Made by a program: the position numbers and the translations under genes. A stretch of DNA of 64,000 bases from Pseudoduganella guangdongensis (GTDB taxonomy: Bacteria; Pseudomonadota; Gammaproteobacteria; Burkholderiales; Burkholderiaceae_D): NCBI RefSeq assembly GCF_009857475.1, contig NZ_WWCJ01000001.1:450509-514508 (forward strand), written 5' to 3'. Below, piece by piece: positions 57,637 through 64,000 of this stretch. The notes under the pieces were generated by a model that was not told where the DNA came from, did no database searches, and saw nothing but the letters and a program-made list of their open reading frames with translations. Position 1 is the stretch's first letter; the number at the start of each line of letters is the position of its first letter.

Positions 57637-59004
57637 TTAGCGCATGCCCGGCATCATGCCCTTCATCGAGCGCATCATCTTCATCATGCCGCCGCCGGAC
57701 AGCTTTTTCATCATGCTCTGCATCTGTTCGAACTGGGTCAGCATGCGGTTCACCTCCTGCACCTGGACCCCGGCGCCAGCCGCGATGCGGCGCTTGCGGG
57801 CCGCCTTGATCAGCTCCGGCTTGGCGCGCTCCTGCGGCGTCATCGAGTCGATGATGCCGACCATGCGCCGCACCTGCTTTTCCGCCTGGTCCATATTGGC
57901 ACCGGCCGCCGCTTGCTGGAACTGGGCCGGCAGCTTGTCCATCAGGCCGGCCATGCCGCCCATTTTCTTCATCTGCGCCAGCTGGGCCTTGAAGTCGTTC
58001 ATGTCGAACTTGCCGCCCGACTTGACCTTGGCCGCCAGTTCCGCCGCCGCCTTCTCGTCGACGCCCTTGCGCGCTTCCTCCACCAGGGCCAGGATGTCGC
58101 CCATGCCCAGGATGCGGTTGGCCATGCGCTGCGCGTCGAAGGCTTCCAGGCCGTCCAGCTTCTCGGAGACGCCGGCGAACTTGATCGGCTTGCCGGTAAT
58201 GTGGCGCACCGACAGCGCCGCGCCGCCGCGCGAATCGCCATCCAGCTTGGTCAGCACCACGCCGGTCAGCGGCAGCGCGTCGTTGAAGGCCTTGGCGGTG
58301 TTGATGGCGTCCTGGCCCAGCATGGCGTCGACCACGAACAGGGTTTCAATCGGCTTGACCGCGCCGTGCACGGCGGCGATCTCCTTCATCATCTCCTCGT
58401 CGATACCGAGGCGGCCGGCGGTGTCGATGATCAGCACTTCATGGTGGTGCTTCTTGGCCCAGTCCAGCGCGGCCAGGGCGATATCGACCGGCTTGTCCTG
58501 CGCGGTGGACGGGAAGAAGTCGGCGCCCACCTGCTGCGTCACCGATTGCAGCTGGGCGATCGCGGCCGGACGGTACACGTCGGCCGACACCGTCAGCACT
58601 TTCTTTTTCTTCTGCTCTTTCAGGTACTTGGCCAGCTTGCCGACGGTGGTGGTCTTACCCACGCCCTGCAAGCCCGCCATCAGGATGATGGCCGGCGGCT
58701 GCTGGGCGAACGACAGCTGCGACGCTTCCGGGCCCAGGTCGGCGCCCATCAGGGCGCCCAGCTCGCGCTGCACCACGCCCACCAGGGCCTGGCCCGGGGT
58801 CAGCGAGGAAATCACTTCCTCGCCCAGGGCTTTTTCCTTGACCTTGGCGATGAATTCGCGCACGGCCGGCAGGGCCACGTCGGCCTCCAGCAGCGCCATG
58901 CGCACCTCGCGCAGCATCTCGGCGGTGTTGGATTCGGTCAGGCGGGCCTCGCCGCGCATCGTCTTGACGACTTTGGCAAGGCGCTGGGTCAGGTTGTCTA
59001 GCAT
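57637..59004 (-). CDS. ffh: Signal recognition particle protein Ffh
   Basis: 455 residues. The N domain (1-90), the G domain with P-loop GLQGVGKTTTVGKLA, DTAGRLGIDEEMM and TKLDGDSRGGAAL, and the Met-rich M domain (from about 325, with QMKKMGGMAGLMDKLPAQ and the MMKMMRSMKGMMPG tail) are all present. Ffh with 4.5S RNA binds signal sequences of nascent membrane proteins and delivers them to FtsY. The RNA gene is not in this stretch as far as I can see. Confidence 0.97.
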   Translation of the reverse strand: MLDNLTQRLAKVVKTMRGEARLTESNTAEMLREVRMALLEADVALPAVREFIAKVKEKALGEEVISSLTPGQALVGVVQRELGALMGADLGPEASQLSFAQQPPAIILMAGLQGVGKTTTVGKLAKYLKEQKKKKVLTVSADVYRPAAIAQLQSVTQQVGADFFPSTAQDKPVDIALAALDWAKKHHHEVLIIDTAGRLGIDEEMMKEIAAVHGAVKPIETLFVVDAMLGQDAINTAKAFNDALPLTGVVLTKLDGDSRGGAALSVRHITGKPIKFAGVSEKLDGLEAFDAQRMANRILGMGDILALVEEARKGVDEKAAAELAAKVKSGGKFDMNDFKAQLAQMKKMGGMAGLMDKLPAQFQQAAAGANMDQAEKQVRRMVGIIDSMTPQERAKPELIKAARKRRIAAGAGVQVQEVNRMLTQFEQMQSMMKKLSGGGMMKMMRSMKGMMPGMR

Positions 59005-59198
59005 GGATGGCCTACTAATTAGATAGAAGCGGAAAATCCCGCCATTCTACCTTAGGAGCCGGGGCCGGCGGCAGGGCGCTGCATTGCTCACACATTGTCA
59101 CTGCCGTGCACATCTTTATGCTTTTTACAAAGTTTCTTATTGACAAGAGGCAGGATCGCCGTGCATCTTGTTGTTAAGTTAATTTTTGAGGTGTTTTT

Positions 59199-59981
59199 GT
59201 GCAAACGCTGGCGGTCCCCGAGCTGATCGACGTCCCCGCGCCACACCGGCAGCGGGTACTGCGCCACTGGCGGCGCATGGCGCTGGCGCTGCTGGCGGCC
59301 GGCGCCTGCCTGGCCGGCTGGCAGCTGGCGCGCCCGCTGCTGGCCGCGCAACTGGCCGCGGCCATGACGCCGGCGCAGGAAGTGCGCCTGGGGCAGGGCA
59401 TGCTGCGCGAACTGGACATCCACACCCTGCAGCCAAGCCGGCTGCCATTGCCGCAGCAGCAGCGCCTGGCCGGCGCCTTCGCCAGCCTGCAGGCGCCGCA
59501 CGAGGGCGCGCCGCCGCACCGCCTGCTGTTCCGCTCCGGCCATGCGCGCGCCGTTGCCTTCGCCCTGCCGTCGGGCGACATCATCGTGGACGACGCCCTG
59601 GTGCAAGCCCTGCCGGATGACGCCGCCGTGCTGGCCGTGCTGGCGCACGAACTGGGCCACCTGCAACGACGCCACATGCTGAAGCGCCTGGTGCAGGAAG
59701 CCCTGCTGCCGGCCGCCGCCGGCATGGTCAGCGGCGACATGGACTGGCTGGTGGCCCGCAGCGCGGCCCTGGCGCCGCAGCTGGCCTGGGCGCAGCAGGC
59801 CGAAGTGGAAGCCGACGCCTATGCCGCCGACCTGCTGGAACACAACGGCCTGGCCCTGCGCAGCCTGCAGGAAGCGCCGCAAGCGCTGCATGCCCAGGAC
59901 GGCATGCACCACCCCCACCTGGCCCTGCATCCGCTGAGCGGCGAACGCCTGGCCCAGCTGCGCGAGCGCGCCGCCCGTTAA
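59199..59981 (+). CDS. M48 family metallopeptidase with one membrane anchor
   Basis: 260 residues from a GTG at 59199 with GAGGTG before it. One membrane helix (about 28-45) is followed by a periplasm-type peptidase domain with HELGH (150-154) and EVEAD (202-206), where Glu202 is the likely third zinc ligand. It resembles small Ste24/Oma1-like M48 peptidases, which degrade misfolded envelope proteins. The upstream 190 bases to ffh are AT-rich and divergent promoters are expected there. A hairpin follows its stop by two bases. Confidence 0.88.
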   Translation: MQTLAVPELIDVPAPHRQRVLRHWRRMALALLAAGACLAGWQLARPLLAAQLAAAMTPAQEVRLGQGMLRELDIHTLQPSRLPLPQQQRLAGAFASLQAPHEGAPPHRLLFRSGHARAVAFALPSGDIIVDDALVQALPDDAAVLAVLAHELGHLQRRHMLKRLVQEALLPAAAGMVSGDMDWLVARSAALAPQLAWAQQAEVEADAYAADLLEHNGLALRSLQEAPQALHAQDGMHHPHLALHPLSGERLAQLRERAAR

Positions 59982-59983
59982 TC

Positions 59984-60056
59984 ATTCGGGGTCAGGTCTG
60001 ACAATCGGACATTTCTGCTCGGCAGAAATGTCCGATTGTCAGACCTGACCCCGAAT
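59984..60056. repeat. Perfect 35-bp inverted repeat, three-base loop (GGGGTCAGG type)
   Basis: Arms 59984-60018 and 60022-60056 are exact reverse complements around TCG. The arm contains GGGGTCAGGTCTGAC and CGGACATTTCTG; the GGGGTCAGG and GGACATTT units recall those at 27.3 and 36.2 kb, though the order and spacing differ. It lies two bases after the M48 gene and 20 bases before ccsA. Confidence 0.97.
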
Positions 60057-60075
60057 TTGCAGTTAAACTTACTGG

Positions 60076-60879
60076 ATGCAAATTTACTTCCTGATTGCAG
60101 CAACGCTGCTTTACCTGGTTTGTGGTTTCCTTCCCTCCCGCAAGGCTGTGCCGATTGCCGCATTGACGGCCGGCGCCTGGCTGCTGCACGGCGTCGCGCT
60201 GTGGAGCGATGTCATGGTGCCCGGCTCGCTGCGCATCGGCTTTGCCACCATGCTGTCGTCGGCGCTGTGGATCTCGGTCGGCGCCTATTGGCTGGAAAAC
60301 CGCAACTTCCCGCTGGACGGCTTGCGCCGCATCGTGATGCCGGTGGCGGCGCTGGCGGTGGCGCTGCAGGCCGGCTTTCCGGGCGCGCTGATCCAGACCG
60401 CCGGCCGCTCGCCCATGCTGGGCTGGCATATCGCGGTGGCCACCCTGGCCTATAGCACGCTGACCATGGCGGCCTTCCATGCCGTGCTGATGGCGCTGCA
60501 GGAGTCGCGCCTGCATACGCGCAGCGACCGGCCCGGCATCCTGGCCACGGCGCTCGACCAGCTGCCGGCCCTGCTGACCATGGAAAAGCTGCTGTTCCGC
60601 CTGATCGCCCTGGGTTTCGTGCTGCTCAGCCTGACCGTGCTGTCGGGCATCGTGTTCACCGAGGAGCTGTTCGGCCGCGCGCTGAAGTGGGACCACAAGT
60701 CCATCTTCACCCTCTTGTCCTGGGTCCTGTTTGCCGCCTTGCTGGCGGGCCGCCAGTTCCGCGGCTGGCGCGGCAAGACCGCCCTCAGCTTCACGCTGGC
60801 GGGCTTTGCGACCCTGCTGCTGGCCTATGTCGGCAGCCGTTTTGTCATGGAAGTAGTGTTACATCGAGGTTTGGCATGA
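60076..60879 (+). CDS. CcsA/YpjD-type inner-membrane cytochrome c assembly protein
   Basis: 267 residues, about eight membrane helices. The core helices with GWHIAVATLAYSTLTMAAFH and the late WDHKSIFTLLSWVLFAALL match the CcsA/HemX/YpjD family, where the conserved histidines are thought to bind heme. In betaproteobacteria this gene usually lies beside ffh. It may aid heme delivery to cytochromes c. The ATG is close after a long hairpin; its TGA overlaps the start of the next gene. Confidence 0.92.
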   Translation: MQIYFLIAATLLYLVCGFLPSRKAVPIAALTAGAWLLHGVALWSDVMVPGSLRIGFATMLSSALWISVGAYWLENRNFPLDGLRRIVMPVAALAVALQAGFPGALIQTAGRSPMLGWHIAVATLAYSTLTMAAFHAVLMALQESRLHTRSDRPGILATALDQLPALLTMEKLLFRLIALGFVLLSLTVLSGIVFTEELFGRALKWDHKSIFTLLSWVLFAALLAGRQFRGWRGKTALSFTLAGFATLLLAYVGSRFVMEVVLHRGLA

Positions 60880-61121
60880 CCCGTCTCCTGTTCTGGATTG
60901 CGCTGGCGATCCTGGTAATCGCCGCCATCCGCAGCAAGTTGCGCAAGATGGGCGGCCCCGGCCAGGGCGGCCAGCCGGCGCCGCGCCAGCCGCAGCGCCC
61001 GGCGCCGCCGGCCACCGAGAAGATGCTGCAATGCGCCCACTGCGGCGTGCATTTCCCGGCCTCGGAGAACGTGCCGGCCAACGGCCGCGATTACTGCTGC
61101 GCGGCGCACGCCCCGCAATAA
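60876..61121 (+). CDS. PP0621-type small membrane protein with a C-terminal zinc-knuckle motif
   Basis: 81 residues: an N-terminal helix (LLFWIALAILVIAAI), a Gly/Pro/Gln-rich linker, then CAHCGVHFPASENVPANGRD with YCCAAH, a four-ligand pattern (CxxC...CCxxH) that could bind zinc. It matches the PP0621 family, which regularly stands between ccsA and pilS. The ATG overlaps the ccsA stop (ATGA). Function unknown. It was read in the frame that begins within ccsA but starts only at 60876. Confidence 0.85.
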   Translation: MTRLLFWIALAILVIAAIRSKLRKMGGPGQGGQPAPRQPQRPAPPATEKMLQCAHCGVHFPASENVPANGRDYCCAAHAPQ

Positions 61122-61133
61122 GGCCGCCGCAGC

Positions 61134-62783
61134 GTGTTCGCCCGCCTCCACTCCCTGTCGGCCGCGTCGCGCGACACGTTCTGGCGTTCGCTGCTGGCGC
61201 TGGGCGCCACCCGCATTGTCATCGCCATTGTGCTGCTGCTGTACTTCAGCGCCGGCCAGGGCATGGCGCGCGAAAGCTCGGTGGAAATCTGCGGCGCCTA
61301 CCTGCTGGCCGCCGCCGGCCTGCAGGCCCTGGCCAGCCGCTGGCGGCGCCATTTCATGCTGCAGCTGATGTCGCAGGTGGCCTGCGACCTGAGCGTGATA
61401 TCCCTGCTGTATATGAGCACCGGCGGCATGCGCTCGGGCTTCGCCATCCTGTACCTGTTCCCGCTGGCCGGCTGCGCCATCCTGGCGCCGCTGGTGCTGG
61501 CGCTGTTCTGCGCGTCGCTGGCTACCCTGTTCATGCTGGCCCACAGCAGCTACCTGGCCTATATCGTCGCGGACGAGTCGCAAATGGTGCAGGCCGGCCT
61601 GTACGGCATTGCCTGGTTCGCGGCGGTGCTGGTGGTGAACCGCATGGCGGCGCGCCTGATCGGGCAGGAGGAGCTGGCGGCCCAGCGCGGCATCGAGATC
61701 GGGGTGCAGCAGGCGGTCAACCGCCTGGTCATTTCGCATTCGGCCGACGGCATCCTGGTGCTGGGGCCGGACGGCACGGTCTATATGAGCAACCCGGCCG
61801 CGCAGCAAATGCTGGGCGGCCCCGTGCCCAAGCTGGAGGGCGCCGTGCTGCAGCCGCTGGTGGCGGCCTATGAGGCCTGGCGCGCCGACCCGGTGCAGGC
61901 CACCGGCTTCGTCACCATCAAGCCGTATGGCGATCCGGCGCAGGAAGGCTTGATCGCCGCCTGGAGCGCGCGGCGCGATGTGGCGCTGCATTTAAAGCTG
62001 CGCTTCGCCCCGGCCGACACGGCCGGCCTGGATGTGGAGCGCAATGTGATCTTCCTGGAGGACGTGACCAGCATCGAGGAAAAGGCGCAGCAGCTGAAAC
62101 TGGCCTCCATGGGGCGCCTGACGGCCAGCATCGCGCACGAGGTGCGCAACCCGCTGTCGGCCATCGGCCACGCCAACTCCTTGCTGGAGGAGGACTTGCA
62201 GGCGCCGGTCCACAAGCGCCTGCTGAAGATCATCGGCGACAATGTGGCGCGCGTGAACCGCATGGTGGAGGACATCCTGCAGCTGTCGCGCAAGGCGCAG
62301 AGCCACCACGAGCCGATGGAGCTGGAAGCCTTCCTCAACGAACTGAAGGCGGAGTTCGACGAAACCCATAAGCTGGACAGCCGGATCCTGTGCCTGGGCG
62401 GCTTGCGCCAGGCCTCGGTGCGCTTCGACCCGCTGCACCTGCGCGAGGTGCTGATCAACCTGTTGAACAACGCGGTGCGCTACGCCAGCGGCACCCCGTC
62501 CAGCATCCGCGTCTTCATGGTGACCACGCCGGGCGGCCAGCTCGAATTGCACGTGCAGGACGACGGCCCCGGCATTTCGCCGCAGGTGCGGGCCCACCTG
62601 TTTGAACCGTTTTACACCACTTCGAGCAAGGGCACGGGCCTGGGCCTGTATCTGGCGCGCGAATTGTGCTTGAATAACGATGCCATGCTGGATTACGAAC
62701 ACCGTTTCGACGCCGGCATGACAGAGGGCGGCGCGCGCAAGTCGAGCGGCCGCTTCGTGATTACCTTTGCTAAAAATACATGA
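61134..62783 (+). CDS. pilS: PilS-type sensor histidine kinase
   Basis: 549 residues from a GTG at 61134. Six membrane helices (about 20-185) precede a PAS-like region (about 195-310), the HisKA box ASIAHEVRNPLSAIGHANSL and ATPase boxes INLLNNAVRYA, DDGPGISP and TGLGLYLARELC. PilS senses pilin level in the membrane and phosphorylates PilR, which turns on pilA through sigma-54. It overlaps the pilR start by four bases. Pilin genes are not in the window. Confidence 0.93.
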   Translation: MFARLHSLSAASRDTFWRSLLALGATRIVIAIVLLLYFSAGQGMARESSVEICGAYLLAAAGLQALASRWRRHFMLQLMSQVACDLSVISLLYMSTGGMRSGFAILYLFPLAGCAILAPLVLALFCASLATLFMLAHSSYLAYIVADESQMVQAGLYGIAWFAAVLVVNRMAARLIGQEELAAQRGIEIGVQQAVNRLVISHSADGILVLGPDGTVYMSNPAAQQMLGGPVPKLEGAVLQPLVAAYEAWRADPVQATGFVTIKPYGDPAQEGLIAAWSARRDVALHLKLRFAPADTAGLDVERNVIFLEDVTSIEEKAQQLKLASMGRLTASIAHEVRNPLSAIGHANSLLEEDLQAPVHKRLLKIIGDNVARVNRMVEDILQLSRKAQSHHEPMELEAFLNELKAEFDETHKLDSRILCLGGLRQASVRFDPLHLREVLINLLNNAVRYASGTPSSIRVFMVTTPGGQLELHVQDDGPGISPQVRAHLFEPFYTTSSKGTGLGLYLARELCLNNDAMLDYEHRFDAGMTEGGARKSSGRFVITFAKNT

Positions 62784-64000
62784 GCTCTCCACGTGTCCTG
62801 GTCGTAGACGACGAAGCCGACCTGCGCGAATTGCTGGAAATTACCCTGCTGAAGATGGGGCTGGACGTGGACAGCGCCGAAACCCTGCAGCACGCGCGCC
62901 AGCTGTTTGCCGAAAAAGAGTACCAGCTGGTGCTGACCGATATGCGCCTGCCCGACGGCCTGGGCCTGGAGCTGGTGCGCGAGGTGACGGCCAGCGGCAA
63001 GAACGTGCCGGTCGCGGTGGTGACCGCCTTCGGCAGCGCCGACAACGCCGTGGTGGCGCTGAAGGCGGGCGCCTTCGACTATGTCAGCAAGCCGGTGCAG
63101 CTGGACCAGCTGCGGGTGCTGGTGCAGTCGGCGCTCAGGCTGAACGAGCCGGCGCCGGCGGCGGCGCCGGTGCGCGGCCAGCCGGCCAGCCGCCTGCGCG
63201 GCACCTCGGCGGCGATCCAGTCGCTGCGGGCCCAGATCGCACGCCTGGCACGCTCCATGGCGCCGATCGCCATCAACGGCGAGTCCGGCAGCGGCAAGGA
63301 GCTGGCGGCGCGTGAAATTCACGCCCAAAGCTCGCGCGCCGACAAGCCCTTCATCGCGGTCAACTGCGGCGCCATTCCCGAGGCGCTGATGGAGGCCGAG
63401 TTCTTCGGCTACCGCAAGGGCGCCTTCACCGGCGCGGCCGACGAACGCGACGGCTTCTTCCAGGCCGCCAATGGCGGCACCCTGATGCTGGACGAGGTGG
63501 CCGACCTGCCGCTGGCCATGCAGGTCAAGCTGCTGCGCGCGATCCAGGAGCGGCGCGTGCGCAAGATCGGCGCCACGGCGGAAGAGCCGGTCGACGTGCG
63601 CCTGATCAGCGCGACCCACAAGAACCTGGAGAAACTGGTGGAGGACGGCCTGTTCCGGCAGGACTTGTTCTACCGCCTGAACGTGATCGAGCTGCGCCTG
63701 GCGCCGCTGCGCGAGCGGCTGGACGACCTGGATGAGCTGATCGACGCCATCCTGGGCCGCCTGGGCACGTTCGAGCACAAGGCAGTGCTGGGGCCGGGCG
63801 TGCTGGAGGTGTTGAAGGGCTATACCTTCCCGGGCAATGTGCGCGAGCTGGAAAACATCCTGGAACGCGCGCTGGCGTTCTCCAACGATGGCGTGATTTC
63901 GGCCGAGGACCTGGCGCTCAAGGGCGGCCATGTGGCGCCGCCCGCCGCCTTGGCCGCCCCGGCCGCGGTGCCGGCCGCCTCGCCGGCGCCTGGCGCCCCG
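62780..64000 (+). CDS. pilR: PilR-type sigma-54-dependent response regulator (3' end beyond window)
   Basis: About 407 codons are visible and the frame is still open at the right edge. A receiver (VLVVDDEADLRELLEI, LTDMRLPDG with the phospho-acceptor Asp, SKPVQ) is followed by the AAA+ domain: Walker A GESGSGKE, the sigma-54 contact loop GAFTGA in EFFGYRKGAFTGAADE, Walker B GGTLMLDEVADLP and the R-finger segment FRQDLFYRLNV. An Ala/Pro-rich linker begins at the edge, so the Fis-type DNA-binding helix lies outside. The overlap with pilS supports the pair assignment. Confidence 0.94.
   Translation, partial: MSSPRVLVVDDEADLRELLEITLLKMGLDVDSAETLQHARQLFAEKEYQLVLTDMRLPDGLGLELVREVTASGKNVPVAVVTAFGSADNAVVALKAGAFDYVSKPVQLDQLRVLVQSALRLNEPAPAAAPVRGQPASRLRGTSAAIQSLRAQIARLARSMAPIAINGESGSGKELAAREIHAQSSRADKPFIAVNCGAIPEALMEAEFFGYRKGAFTGAADERDGFFQAANGGTLMLDEVADLPLAMQVKLLRAIQERRVRKIGATAEEPVDVRLISATHKNLEKLVEDGLFRQDLFYRLNVIELRLAPLRERLDDLDELIDAILGRLGTFEHKAVLGPGVLEVLKGYTFPGNVRELENILERALAFSNDGVISAEDLALKGGHVAPPAALAAPAAVPAASPAPGAP

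Noticed and set aside
59005..59198. A 4.5S RNA gene or another small RNA beside ffh
   Set aside because: The AT-rich gap shows no GC-rich hairpin of the SRP RNA type.

Overview
The window reads as chromosome of a high-GC betaproteobacterium of the Oxalobacteraceae type (Massilia, Duganella, Pseudoduganella or a relative). This placement is inferred from gene content and order: an ffh - ccsA - PP0621-type - pilS - pilR run, a SWIB protein with a histone-H1-like tail, a PEP-CTERM protease, TorF porin, DUF1841, and several secreted proteases. No rRNA, tRNA, CRISPR array, integrase or intact transposase was seen. Genes are densely packed on both strands, often with stop/start overlaps.

Layout. 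1-3.1 kb: end of a phenylacetate operon (thiolase, paaY, paaZ). 3.1-7.4 kb: two small membrane proteins, two lipoproteins and an M24 peptidase; one lipoprotein gene sits between two exact 55-bp copies of the peptidase gene's 3' end. 7.5-12 kb: secreted M4 metalloprotease, an ACT-domain protein, a VOC protein and a DUF4124-like protein. 12-14.3 kb: TRAP transporter membrane subunits with no adjacent binding protein. 14.3-16.2 kb: a lower-GC accessory patch of orphan immunity-like genes and fragments. 16.2-21.9 kb: argH, small genes, an exported cyanophycinase and an M64 peptidase. 22-27.3 kb: topoisomerase IV (parC, parE) with a strong LexA-box match upstream of parE, and a receiver-domain protein. 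27.4-36.2 kb: TorF porin followed by a complete kdpFABCDE potassium system with one extra tiny membrane ORF. 36.3-39.7 kb: MoxR ATPase, GNAT and VWA genes in one operon, then two monoheme cytochromes c.

39.8-47 kb is the most notable locus. A Fur box precedes a TonB-dependent heme/hemoprotein-type receptor, an exported, membrane-anchored CobN-like chelatase of 1333 residues, a MotA/TolQ/ExbB channel and a DUF2149 protein that looks ExbD-like. The set matches the gene content of the Bacteroidetes Hmu heme system, in which the CobN homologue HmuS removes iron from heme. 47-49.7 kb: two-subunit molybdenum hydroxylase of the isoquinoline oxidoreductase type. 49.7-54.5 kb: small membrane protein, DUF1841, a protein with two DTG motifs, rppH, proS and a lytic transglycosylase. 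54.7-57.5 kb: PEP-CTERM serine protease, Bcr/CflA exporter, SWIB protein. 57.6-64 kb: ffh, M48 peptidase, ccsA, PP0621-type protein, pilS and a pilR that runs off the window.

Four long inverted repeats carrying a GGGTC-type core lie at gene ends (21.9, 27.3, 36.2 and 60.0 kb). Two of them are near-identical perfect hairpins with 39-40 bp arms, which points to a dispersed palindromic element family in this genome.
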